From Verrucomicrobiota bacterium (GTDB taxonomy: Bacteria; Verrucomicrobiota; Kiritimatiellia; JAAZAB01): DNA of 37,775 nucleotides. The position numbers and the translations under genes are program-made. Below the pieces are notes generated by a model. The model searched no databases and was not told the origin of the DNA. It saw nothing but the letters and a program-made list of their open reading frames with translations. The stretch covers positions 1 to 37,775 of the forward strand of contig JAHIJO010000147.1 of NCBI GenBank assembly GCA_018898455.1, written 5' to 3'. Below are positions 1 to 9,084 of this stretch, in pieces (position 1 is the stretch's first letter; every line of letters starts with the position of its first letter).

Positions 1-2
1 AG

Positions 3-131
3 GGACTAAACAACAAATGCCGTGTGGTCACCAGACGAGCCTACGGCCATCGTTCGTTCGATGTGCTGGAAATCATGCTCTATCATACACTCGGGAAGTT
101 ACCCATGCCGGAACTTATCCACAGATTCTGA
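3..131 (+). mobile_element. C-terminal fragment of an ISL3-like (IS204/IS1001/IS1165-type) transposase, truncated by the window edge
   Basis: Frame 3 reads GLNNKCRVVTRRAYGHRSFDVLEIMLYHTLGKLPMPELIHRF then TGA; the GLNNK..KRRAYG.R.F pattern is typical of ISL3-family transposase C-termini. Confidence 0.75.
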
Positions 132-214
132 CGTAGAGGCAATTTTTATAATCTACCAGACTCCGCCTCAGCACTCCAGTTTGGCCATCCTCTGATCTCT
201 GACGATCTATCTTA

Positions 215-691
215 TTACCCCTGCTCCACGGCAACCACCGCCATCACGGCAATCCCTTCCTTGCGTCCCACGGTGCCCAGACCTTCCATGGTGGTTGCTT
301 TCACGGAAACACAATCAGGATCGATCTTCAGCGCACGAGCGAGATTGGCGCACATCGCTTTCCGATGCGGGGCAATTTTCGGCTGTTCAGCCAGAACGAC
401 GGCATCCACATTAATAATTTTTGCTCGCCGCGCTTCCAGCCGTTCCCGCACCCGCGCCAGAAGTTCCAGACTGTTCGCATCTTTCCATTGCGGATCGGAA
501 TCCGGGAAATGGTCGCCGATGTCCCCGTCCGCCACGGCGCCGAGCAACGCATCGGCAATGGCATGGCACAAGACATCCGCGTCCGAATGCCCTTCCAACC
601 CCAACGGATGATCGAAACACACGCCGCCCAGGATCAATTTCCGTCCGGCAACCAGCCGATGCGCATCAAAGCCTATGCCCGTCTTATTCAT
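215..691 (-). CDS. ispF: 2-C-methyl-D-erythritol 2,4-cyclodiphosphate synthase
   Basis: Translation MNKTGIGFDAHRLVAGRKLILGGV..GLEGHSDADVLCHAIADALLGA..GDIGDHFPDSDP..KATTMEGLGTVGRKEGI matches IspF motifs. Start set at the internal Met (691). Confidence 0.97.
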   Translation of the reverse strand: MNKTGIGFDAHRLVAGRKLILGGVCFDHPLGLEGHSDADVLCHAIADALLGAVADGDIGDHFPDSDPQWKDANSLELLARVRERLEARRAKIINVDAVVLAEQPKIAPHRKAMCANLARALKIDPDCVSVKATTMEGLGTVGRKEGIAVMAVVAVEQG

Positions 692-1065
692 GCCGCCTGT
701 ATCCTTTTGCAACGCATCATACCATTTAACCCTTCGTTTTCAATCACCATTCATAGATAATCCGGGCATGGTTCAACCAAAGTCCATTTAGGGTGTCATA
801 TGTAGGGCGCGACCGCCGCGGCGGAAAGACCCCCTTCGGTCCCGGTTCTGCGATTATATGTTCCCGCGCTGGTTTTCTCCGCGCACCCACGATTCTTAGC
901 ATGCGATGATTGAGTTTGCCCGGTATTATCGACGCTCACCCAATCAAATCGCGAACGAAGAGATCCCGGCGTTTCTCCCCAAGTAAGAACGCCTTGCTTC
1001 CCGACGCAACCGCCGCATGTACCTCCGCGACTGAACCATTCGACTTCGTTGTGTTGTATTGTGTT

Positions 1066-1151
1066 GTGCCAACTCGTCGCATCGCGTCGGCCTTGATTGG
1101 CGGTTCATGTTCATCAGCCCGCCGGTTTTCTCTTGCCTTCCTCCCCCTGAT
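1066..1151. repeat. 86-bp imperfect direct repeat, copy A
   Basis: Ungapped alignment with 2681-2766; 74 of 86 positions identical by hand count. Confidence 0.85.
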
Positions 1152-1373
1152 CGGCCAACCTATCAACGTTGGCTTCAGGTGGTAGTTGTTTTCATGTTGC
1201 CATGAATGGTCCTCCGCCAAGGGACTTTCACCCTATTTACAACGCGCCCATGCTGGGCGCACCCAAGACAGTGGAACACTACGCCACGAAGCGCGGCGAG
1301 GTTCACGCGGAGCGTTGGATCAGGACTATGAACATAGAAGACCTTTACAACCCAATTTGGGAGAATGTTCGAC

Positions 1374-2654
1374 ATGAACTTTCTGACCATCGATTCGAGG
1401 TCAGACGGAGCAATAGCGCTTGCCAGCACATTCGAGAGTGGAAATGGTTTTCGGTTTCGCCGACTGGCAAACGGGCGTTACGCTCTTGATATCGAACCCG
1501 AACCGGGCGATCACTTGTTTTCCGGTAGCGGCTACTACTTTTGTTTCGCCGTCAGGAACAAGGATGACAAGCCCCGCAACGTGACTTTCGAAGTGACGGC
1601 TGCAATTGGCAATCGTGAGGCGGCTGATAAGGAGATCATGGCATGGCTTGCAAATCATCCCGATGAGGTGCACCTAAAGTCTTACGCTGGTAGAACAAAA
1701 TTTGTCATAGTCCGGCAGGGAGACGAATGGTCACACGTACCGCAGTGGAATATATTGAAGGGCCGTGACAGCCACTCCATTGCGTTCACTTGTGAGCTGC
1801 CTCCGGCATCCGACGCCAACCCTGTGCTTTATTTCAGCAATTATCACTGGTGCCCGCCGTCCGAGATGTCTGAATACCTCCAAGCCATGGCCGGCAAGCA
1901 TCAGCAGCTCGATCTCCGCTCCCTGTGCAAGAGTATCCAAGGCCGCGACGTGTGGGTTGCCGAGATCGGTAACCCTAATAAACATGTGCCAACCGTGGTA
2001 TGCGCAGCCACGCCCCAACCCAATGAGATGGGCGCCCTGGCGTGTCGAGCGATACTCGATTTCTTGCTCAGCGGCACGCAAGAAGCAAGCGGCATCTTAT
2101 CCCGTCATCGCGTCTGCCTCGTGCCACATACCAATCCGGATGGCGCGGCTCTCGGCTATACCGCAAGTGATGCCGCGGGGAAGTTTGTGTACTTCATGGG
2201 ACAGCACACGATTCAAGGCCATCACGATGCGCCGGTCGAGCAAGTTGCCTTGTGGAAATATCTGAGGAAGAGGCACCCATGGCTCTTTATCGAATGGCAC
2301 TCGAATCACTGGGACGAACGGAAGGCACATGCGCTTCTCAGATATGATCCCGATCTCACTGCGAACGCGACCATACGACGAATCTGGGATGCGTGGGACA
2401 GACGCCTTGACGCAATGCCGGATGCAGTAAACGAGATCGACGAAACGCACGCACGCACGAACCTCACAAGGGGCTACACGAAGTCGCTGGGGCTAGCTGT
2501 GGCAATGGAGCTCGGTGGTATTCCGGCGATGATCAAGGTCCATGACAAGTATCCCCTCTGTGTAACTTTGGAGTTTGTCAAAGCCTGTTTCTGTGCGGCA
2601 ATGGAAAGCTTCGCTGAATACGTTACGAGTGATGAGAATCCGATTCCATCGTGA
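1374..2654 (+). CDS. M14-family zinc carboxypeptidase-like protein
   Basis: 429-aa ORF from 1365; start at 1374 preferred (GGGAG upstream). Contains RSLCKSIQGRDVWVAEIGN, RHRVCLVPHTNPDGAALGYT, FIEWHSNHWDE and a C-terminal AMELGG segment, consistent with M14 peptidases. Confidence 0.8.
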   Translation: MNFLTIDSRSDGAIALASTFESGNGFRFRRLANGRYALDIEPEPGDHLFSGSGYYFCFAVRNKDDKPRNVTFEVTAAIGNREAADKEIMAWLANHPDEVHLKSYAGRTKFVIVRQGDEWSHVPQWNILKGRDSHSIAFTCELPPASDANPVLYFSNYHWCPPSEMSEYLQAMAGKHQQLDLRSLCKSIQGRDVWVAEIGNPNKHVPTVVCAATPQPNEMGALACRAILDFLLSGTQEASGILSRHRVCLVPHTNPDGAALGYTASDAAGKFVYFMGQHTIQGHHDAPVEQVALWKYLRKRHPWLFIEWHSNHWDERKAHALLRYDPDLTANATIRRIWDAWDRRLDAMPDAVNEIDETHARTNLTRGYTKSLGLAVAMELGGIPAMIKVHDKYPLCVTLEFVKACFCAAMESFAEYVTSDENPIPS

Positions 2655-2680
2655 GCAAAGTCCAATCGGGTCGCCGGGCA

Positions 2681-2766
2681 GTGCCCACTCGTCGCATCGC
2701 TTCGGCCTTGATATGCGGTTCTTATTCATCAACCCGCCGGTTTTCCCCAGCCTTCCTCTCCCCGAT
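2681..2766. repeat. 86-bp imperfect direct repeat, copy B
   Basis: See copy A at 1066-1151; the copies flank the M14 gene. Confidence 0.85.
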
Positions 2767-2869
2767 ACCGTATGCCTTACCCGCAGCGGTTTCGGAAACG
2801 GTAACCTCTGATGTTGGGACTAGAAAATCACAGCTTGATAAGTAACCACAATGTGCTTACGGCAACAAT

Positions 2870-3125
2870 ATGAAAACAACACTCGTTCCTATAGGTAATT
2901 CACGAGGAGTTCGCATACCGAAGCCCCTCATAGAGCAATGCGGACTGACAGGGAAGATCGAGATGGATATACGGGATCGAATGATCCTCATTTATTCTCC
3001 CCGCCGCACCCGATCTGGATGGGGGAAAGCCTTCCAAAAGATGGGCCCGGCTTGGTGACGACAAGCTATTGGATCCGCAACCCATTTCAACACGTTGGGA
3101 TGCCGAGGACTGGCAATGGAAGTAA
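2870..3125 (+). pseudogene. mazE: MazE/AbrB-type antitoxin, frameshifted in the C-terminal half
   Basis: In frame to 3058: MKTTLVPIGNSRGVRIPKPLIEQCGLTGKIEMDI..GWGKAFQKMGPAW*. Shifting by one base at ~3044 continues ARLGDDKLLDPQPISTRWDAEDWQWK* (3045-3125), the expected MazE tail, which overlaps the toxin ATG at 3116. Confidence 0.8.
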
Positions 3126-3355
3126 ACCGATTCGACGTTTTTCTCGTCATTCTCGACCCAACGGTCGGGCATGAGATCAAGGGGCGGCACTATCCGACAC
3201 GCATGAATTGTACCTTTCAAGGTATCGAGGGACAAATCGTGCTCGATCAGATCAGAACCGTGGACAAGGTCCGGCTCGTCAAGAAACTCGGACAGCTCTC
3301 GCAAACATCCGGAGACCGAATCCTCGACATCCTGACCGAAATGTTTCAGAAGTAA
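3116..3355 (+). pseudogene. mazF: MazF/PemK-type toxin with apparent internal in-frame deletion
   Basis: MEVNRFDVFLVILDPTVGHEIK|GRHYPTRMNCTFQGIEGQIVLDQIRTVDKVRLVKKLGQLSQTSGDRILDILTEMFQK. The typical KTRPCLVISPDEMN...IIAPMTTK segment between EIK and GR.YPTR is absent. Confidence 0.82.
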
Positions 3356-3371
3356 AGCACATCAAGCCTCG

Positions 3372-3417
3372 GATGCGACTTCGGAACCCGCGCCGGGCGC
3401 GGCTTCCTCAGCGCATC
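3372..3417. terminator. Candidate bidirectional terminator hairpin between convergent genes
   Basis: GATGCG..GGAAcCCGCGCC-G-GGCGCGGcTTCC..CGCATC, between mazF (ends 3355, +) and the fucose-isomerase-like gene (ends 3422, -). No strong T-run on either side. Confidence 0.5.
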
Positions 3418-3421
3418 AAGC

Positions 3422-4738
3422 TTATTTTCGAATCAGGCGCAGGCCGGAACCCGCAATGGCCGCCCAAGCGCGTAGTTCAGCCGCCACGTGGCCATAGCCG
3501 GCCATCCAGTGGTGCCCGATGCCTTCGTCATGAATCCACTCGATGATCTCATGAACCGGCGGCTGGAATTTGACGCACAGCGGATTGCCCGGGAAAACCA
3601 TATCCGCCGGCAACGCCTCGCCTTCCATCACAGCCAGTTGATACCCTTCGCCCACGGGAACCAGATTGACAAGCGTCACTGGTCCCGGTTTGGCCGGGAA
3701 AAGCGAACAGACACCCTGATTCACCAGACGAACCGGCGCCAAGGAGATATCCTTCCGCCGCTCGGCAAGCGCATAGGATCCAGAGCCGCAATGGGTGAAC
3801 ACGACACTTCCATCCGGCAAGGGATCGAGCCAGTCGGTGTTATGCGTCGGTTGACCGGTGAGCAGGGTCAATATCAGCATGCCCACCACGCCGTTGACAT
3901 CTCCCTCACAGCCTATTGGAACGCCATCATCCGCCAGCAGAGACGCAGCCAGACAGGCATATCCCATGAAATCCGGATAACATCCGAAGGCCAGACCGGA
4001 CAGGCCTTCCCGTTGGACAACCTCCCGGACAGCCAAAGTCATGCCGGCCGCAAGCTGTCCGGCCTCATCGGCAACTTGGACAACCCCGACCGACGACTTG
4101 ACCTGATTCCATAATTTTTGCTTTTCAGCCTGGCTTGCCGTACGCGCCTTATTCAGCAAACCGACCATATCCACCGGCACAACCCTTGAGCCAATCGTTT
4201 TTTTCAAGGCAAATTCATTGACGGCAACTTCTGACATACCGCGGACATGCTGACCGGCCAATCCAATCCTCGCGCGGCAGATACACTTATATAGCGCGGC
4301 TGCGCGCACAAAACTCATGCACCGGGCAAACGACTCCCCTACCCCAATCTCGCCAAAGACCGTCCGACATGGTTTCTCCAATTGATTCAGATAACAGGTT
4401 GCCTGCTGAGTGCCGCACAACGCCCCGGTTTCCATCCCGGGCAATGCCCAGAAAATTACGGGGACATCGCATTCTTCCAGCAAATCCAGGACAAGATAAT
4501 CTTCAAACCAGCTTGCCGCCGCTAAGGCAATACAGGAAACGTGTTTTTCGGCAAAATTCAGGCCAGCAGTTCGCGCCTGGTCAGCGTTCTTGATTGCTCC
4601 GCCATTAACAACCTTGCATCCGGCAGATTCCAGCACACGGCCAAGATCAGCCGCGGCCTGTTCAGCCCGTCCGGCGCCGACTTCCATCGGACTGGCCAAT
4701 GCGGCTATTCCGACATAAGGTGATAATTTGTTAATCAT
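3422..4738 (-). CDS. L-fucose/L-arabinose isomerase-like protein
   Basis: ORF of ~438 aa from MINKLSPYVGIAALASPMEVGAGRAEQAAADLGRVLESAG; domain layout and the internal CEGDVNGVVGMLILTLLTGQP motif resemble the fucose-isomerase-like superfamily. Confidence 0.75.
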   Translation of the reverse strand: MINKLSPYVGIAALASPMEVGAGRAEQAAADLGRVLESAGCKVVNGGAIKNADQARTAGLNFAEKHVSCIALAAASWFEDYLVLDLLEECDVPVIFWALPGMETGALCGTQQATCYLNQLEKPCRTVFGEIGVGESFARCMSFVRAAALYKCICRARIGLAGQHVRGMSEVAVNEFALKKTIGSRVVPVDMVGLLNKARTASQAEKQKLWNQVKSSVGVVQVADEAGQLAAGMTLAVREVVQREGLSGLAFGCYPDFMGYACLAASLLADDGVPIGCEGDVNGVVGMLILTLLTGQPTHNTDWLDPLPDGSVVFTHCGSGSYALAERRKDISLAPVRLVNQGVCSLFPAKPGPVTLVNLVPVGEGYQLAVMEGEALPADMVFPGNPLCVKFQPPVHEIIEWIHDEGIGHHWMAGYGHVAAELRAWAAIAGSGLRLIRK

Positions 4739-4758
4739 AAAACAGTAGTGTCCCAACG

Positions 4759-4992
4759 TTAGTTTCGGCATAGTAATAAACAGACTGATAATTCTTGGTC
4801 TCTGCCAAGGGGGCCATAAGAAACTGTTTTGATGCTGGCGTATCCACCAAGCCAAAAGAAAACAGTTCCGACCAGGCCATAAAAGAACGCCAAACTTTTT
4901 ACGGCAAGGCAGACAAACTCTATCGGATGATCCCGGGAAAATATCATCGTCAGGGCTATGATCCCGGGAATGATACGATAAAACACATTCAT
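4759..4992 (-). CDS. Small putative membrane protein (77 aa)
   Basis: MNVFYRIIPGIIALTMIFSRDHPIEFVCLAVKSLAFFYGLVGTVFFWLGGYASI has two hydrophobic stretches; a purine-rich RBS-like GGAGGGG precedes the start. Confidence 0.4.
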   Translation of the reverse strand: MNVFYRIIPGIIALTMIFSRDHPIEFVCLAVKSLAFFYGLVGTVFFWLGGYASIKTVSYGPLGRDQELSVCLLLCRN

Positions 4993-5088
4993 CCCCTCCG
5001 GTTTTCCTCCTTATTCCAAACCGATACGCATTGTCACTGGCAACAAGGAAAGAAATAAAATTGATAATATCAGATATATCATAGCTTT

Positions 5089-5880
5089 TTATCTTTTAAT
5101 ATCTTCCGGAAAGTTTGGTTTTACCGGGAAATAATTTAATTTTTTACAGGCATTCATGGCTTCACTCAGAGCACAATCCACTATTGGAAAATCTATTCCC
5201 ATTTCAAGCAGTCGCACTATTTCATCATAATTTAATGCTTCACAATAAAGAACTTTTATCCCCGCTTCTTTTGCTTTGTTAACAAGCTCTTGTGTCATCG
5301 GTTTCTTTGCCCACTGCATACTCCAGAACCGCAGAAAATCAACTTTCAATTCAATGGATTCGTTAACATAGTCAAACGAATTTGGACAGTTATTACTCCA
5401 ATGCATAGTCTTTATTTCAGGGCAGACCTCGCGCGCCACTTTGATTCGATCAGGAGTTGTTCCGAGAATAACCTGATGTTGACGGTTGCAGGAAATTATC
5501 CGGCTTACTTCCTGCGCCATTTTCAAATCTCCGGACCATAAGTGTACAAGGAGCCAGACATTTACCGGCATAATTTTTAATGTTTCTTCCAATGTAGGGA
5601 TTCTTTCATTCTTAAACTGATCTCCTTTATGACTGCCTACATCTAGTTTCTGTAATTCAGTCCAAGTTAATTCTGTAGGGGATATATTTCTTCCATCAAT
5701 ACGTTCTAAGGTGAATTCGTGAGAAATAAAGAAATGACCATCTATTGATTTACGAACATCGAATTCAATCATTTGGGCGCCGATAGAAACCGCTTTTTTT
5801 AATGCCGCTATTGTACTTTCCGGGCAGGTAGCAATCTCACCGCGATGCGCACAGACCCCTTTTTCCGGTAGTTTAATCAT
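5089..5880 (-). CDS. Glycerophosphodiester phosphodiesterase (GDPD)-family protein
   Basis: CAHRGEIATCPESTIAALKKAVSIGAQMIEFDVRKSIDGHFFISHEFTLERI fits the GDPD N-terminal pattern. Confidence 0.8.
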   Translation of the reverse strand: MIKLPEKGVCAHRGEIATCPESTIAALKKAVSIGAQMIEFDVRKSIDGHFFISHEFTLERIDGRNISPTELTWTELQKLDVGSHKGDQFKNERIPTLEETLKIMPVNVWLLVHLWSGDLKMAQEVSRIISCNRQHQVILGTTPDRIKVAREVCPEIKTMHWSNNCPNSFDYVNESIELKVDFLRFWSMQWAKKPMTQELVNKAKEAGIKVLYCEALNYDEIVRLLEMGIDFPIVDCALSEAMNACKKLNYFPVKPNFPEDIKR

Positions 5881-8800
5881 AACTTTTACTCCTATTATGT
5901 ATAGTGGTTTGCCAGCTCCTCCTCCATTTATGGATTATTAATCGCAGGGTCAGAACCTGTTGCGGCGCCAGCTTCACTTGGATGCTGTTATAGCCATGCG
6001 CCAGGCGCGGGCCGATGTTTTTTTCGGCCAGCGTGCAGATAGAGACGCTGAAAAGCGGTCGGCCTGGAAGACGCAGGCGCGCACTGACCGCCTGCGCTGA
6101 AACGTTCCACAGCCGGATAATGACACCACCCCCATCTTCAGCCCGCTTGAATGCCAGCAATTGCGCCGCAGGATGGTCAATTTCCAAAAATCCTTTCGCG
6201 CTGGGGAGCGCGCCGGCAACATTGCCTCGTCTTTCGGTAAAGATCGTTTGCAACGGCATGGCCGCCGCAGAGCCGAACGCGGCGGATTCGGTGGCGTTGG
6301 CCTCGTCTTCGCGCAGACCCAGGACATAACGAAATAACAGGTGGCCGCTTTGGGACACGGAAAAATTCGTGCCGAAGTTATTGGATGTCAGGCACGAGTA
6401 GATCGAGCCGCCGCGCAATTCATTCTCTTGCTGTGGTGGAAGATCCAGGTCCGGAGGAATGACAGACGAATGGGCCGGTGATACTCGCGAAGGCCACAGG
6501 CGCGCGAGACTCACAACCGGCGCATCCAAACTGCTCCAGAGCGCCGAGGCCTCTCCATCCGAGACCCGCACCCAATTTTGGACCGACAGGCGGTTGGCAA
6601 AGGCGCCCGGCAAACGATCGGTTGCCGGATCAATTACACACAACGGTCCGTCATGGAGAAACCTGCCCGCGGGCAACCGGAACGGAAAGGCCATGAACGT
6701 TTCCAGCAGAGGCGTCGGATCCTTGAGCATGCCAAGAGAAACCGCGATCTGGCGCTCCTCGGCGCGAAGCATCACAGTCAATTCCAGGCGTGGATGCCCC
6801 GGCGCCGCGTACACGGCGCGCATTGCGGCGCACAGTGGACCGGCGAGGACAACGCGCACCCCCTCACAGCAGGCGATAGTCTCGTGGCCGGTCTGATCGC
6901 GCACGATCAAAGGACCGAGCGCGTGCGGTGTATCGCGGTCAATCCACTCGCGACCGCTCTGCTTGTCTTTCAGACTGCAGACCGCGCCTGTTTTGGTATC
7001 CATCTCGATACGGTAATACCGATTCTCGATCCATTCGTTGGTAATTGAAACCGCAGAAGGGAATGAAGGATGATCCGCTCGCGGCACGAGCCGATACGTG
7101 CGGTAGCCCAGGGCAGGCACAGCATTAGCGCGAAAAACAAGGGTTTTCTTCAAACCGAGTGGGTTTTCAAAGAATCCATAGCGTTTTCCGCCGGCGGCCA
7201 GACCGAGCCGCTGAGCCGCGTGCACCTCGGGTCCGAGGATGGAGTCTGTTTCCACGATTTGGTACGGCACCGGTTCACCCGTGGTCACATCCACCAGGTC
7301 GAATTTCCCATCCAATAGTTCCGGCGGCGGATGGACCGGCCAACGGGTATTCAGGATCACGCCGCGCAGGTAGCCGCCTTTCTGCGGATACTTCTCCGCC
7401 GACACTGGAATCATTTCACTGCCGCAGTTGTCAATCTGACGCAACGGCGTTGCGGCAAAACCTGTCCGCTCCTGGGCCAGAGGATTGAAAACCACCAGGT
7501 GAATGCCGTCGGTAGTCAGGCGCATAGCATCGGCAATCCGAGCCATCGCCTTGGTGGAGACTTCATGGATCAACGCCGCGGCACGGTGCGCATGGACCGC
7601 CTTCTCCAGTTCTGAAGCGCACGCCGCAGGTCCGCAGGGAAAATGGTAGCCCCATGTGTGCTCATCGTGCCAGAGAATTTCCTCCACCGCGTCACGCAGT
7701 GGGGCTTGCGGATAGGCATGACCGGCATGAATGGTCGCCAGAATCGCCAGCGTTTCGGCCGCAACCATTCCGGAATGGTTATGACGATTAACGGCCGTTG
7801 GCCCCGCCGTGGAAATAGCGCCGACCGGGTAATCCTGTCCGGGAACATCGCCGCGCCACACCCGCAGCGTGTTGAAATCAATCCGGCGGCTGAGATCGGT
7901 GAAAAAACGGGCATTGGTACTGCTCACGAGATGCGGATAGGCCCAGCGGCGGTTCCAGTCGCGGATCGTATCGGCATAATCGCCGATATACGGGGAATTA
8001 TCCCGGGCTCCGCCGCTGACCGGCCAACGGAGGATAGCGTAGGGATAGCCGTTTTCCGCCAACTCACGCAAACGTCCGGGCAAACCCGGGAGCGAACCGT
8101 GACAGTCTCCGCCGCATCCCTGGTTATTGCTCCAGAAGAGAACTCGCTTGCCGCTTGGGGCCTCCCACCAGAATAACCCCGGCATGCCTCGATAGCCAAA
8201 AATGCGTTCCTCATCCCAGAATGAGGGCCGGTTCCCGCCTCCCCAGGAATAATAGAGCGGCAGACCGGGACAGAAAATCCGAACACCGGCTTCGGTCAGG
8301 ACTTGACTAAGGCCCCATGAAAAACCGGGAATGTCGTTATGTTCCGCCGAGATGATCGGAATGCCGAAATCGCGCTGTAATCGAAACGCCGGATAGACAC
8401 AACGCGCCAGGGTTTCGCTGCCGCATAACTCGGTGATCATGTTGCCGAATAAGGCGGTCACCTCCACCTGCCCGGCACGAATAAGCTTCAGCATGCGCGC
8501 GCGCCGCGCCGCAGAGGCATGACGGAGATAATGGTCAATGGACCAGGCCTGCTCCACTACAATCCGGAATCGGGCTTCGTCCGGATACCTGCGGGTGGCC
8601 TCTGCCATCTCCAGCGCCTGATCCAGCCAGACATCGTGTTCGGCGATGACACGGGAGGCAAGATCGGTGTAGCCAACATCATGATGCGAAAGATGGACCA
8701 CGTGCACCACCCAGCGCCGCGGCGGCAACCAGGTCAACTCCCGGCAAACCGGTTCACCTTCATTTGTCTTGACGGAAAAAACCAATTGCGCCGGCGCCTT

Positions 8801-9019
8801 GAGTTCCGGCACGAACACATCCACGGTGGTTTCGCCCGCGGTCAGGCTAACCGAAGCCGTGGCAATGATTTTGCCGCCGGGCCCTTCGACCGACAGCGTG
8901 CCCCGGCATGCCGGCCCGACATTGACGAGCGTCACCTGCGCCAGCTGTTCCAGCCGAGTCCCCCGCCGGCGCAGGAAGACGGTCGGACTGATATCTTTGA
9001 AACATATCATTGCGCTCAT
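5873..9019 (-). CDS. GH38-like (alpha-mannosidase-type N-terminal domain) large glycoside hydrolase
   Basis: ORF to 9085; probable start at an internal Met near 9010-9019. WVVHVVHLSHHDVGYTDLASRVIAEHDVWLDQALEMAEATRRYP and GNMITELCGSETLARCVYPAFRLQRDFGIPIISAEHNDIPGFSWGLSQVLTEAGVR resemble GH38. Confidence 0.75.
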   Translation of the reverse strand: MSAMICFKDISPTVFLRRRGTRLEQLAQVTLVNVGPACRGTLSVEGPGGKIIATASVSLTAGETTVDVFVPELKAPAQLVFSVKTNEGEPVCRELTWLPPRRWVVHVVHLSHHDVGYTDLASRVIAEHDVWLDQALEMAEATRRYPDEARFRIVVEQAWSIDHYLRHASAARRARMLKLIRAGQVEVTALFGNMITELCGSETLARCVYPAFRLQRDFGIPIISAEHNDIPGFSWGLSQVLTEAGVRIFCPGLPLYYSWGGGNRPSFWDEERIFGYRGMPGLFWWEAPSGKRVLFWSNNQGCGGDCHGSLPGLPGRLRELAENGYPYAILRWPVSGGARDNSPYIGDYADTIRDWNRRWAYPHLVSSTNARFFTDLSRRIDFNTLRVWRGDVPGQDYPVGAISTAGPTAVNRHNHSGMVAAETLAILATIHAGHAYPQAPLRDAVEEILWHDEHTWGYHFPCGPAACASELEKAVHAHRAAALIHEVSTKAMARIADAMRLTTDGIHLVVFNPLAQERTGFAATPLRQIDNCGSEMIPVSAEKYPQKGGYLRGVILNTRWPVHPPPELLDGKFDLVDVTTGEPVPYQIVETDSILGPEVHAAQRLGLAAGGKRYGFFENPLGLKKTLVFRANAVPALGYRTYRLVPRADHPSFPSAVSITNEWIENRYYRIEMDTKTGAVCSLKDKQSGREWIDRDTPHALGPLIVRDQTGHETIACCEGVRVVLAGPLCAAMRAVYAAPGHPRLELTVMLRAEERQIAVSLGMLKDPTPLLETFMAFPFRLPAGRFLHDGPLCVIDPATDRLPGAFANRLSVQNWVRVSDGEASALWSSLDAPVVSLARLWPSRVSPAHSSVIPPDLDLPPQQENELRGGSIYSCLTSNNFGTNFSVSQSGHLLFRYVLGLREDEANATESAAFGSAAAMPLQTIFTERRGNVAGALPSAKGFLEIDHPAAQLLAFKRAEDGGGVIIRLWNVSAQAVSARLRLPGRPLFSVSICTLAEKNIGPRLAHGYNSIQVKLAPQQVLTLRLIIHKWRRSWQTTIHNRSKSYD

Positions 9020-9084
9020 AATGATCAAATCCGTGGCAGATGTTCCGGACCCAAAGTTGTTATCACCCCGCTTGTTCAAACACA

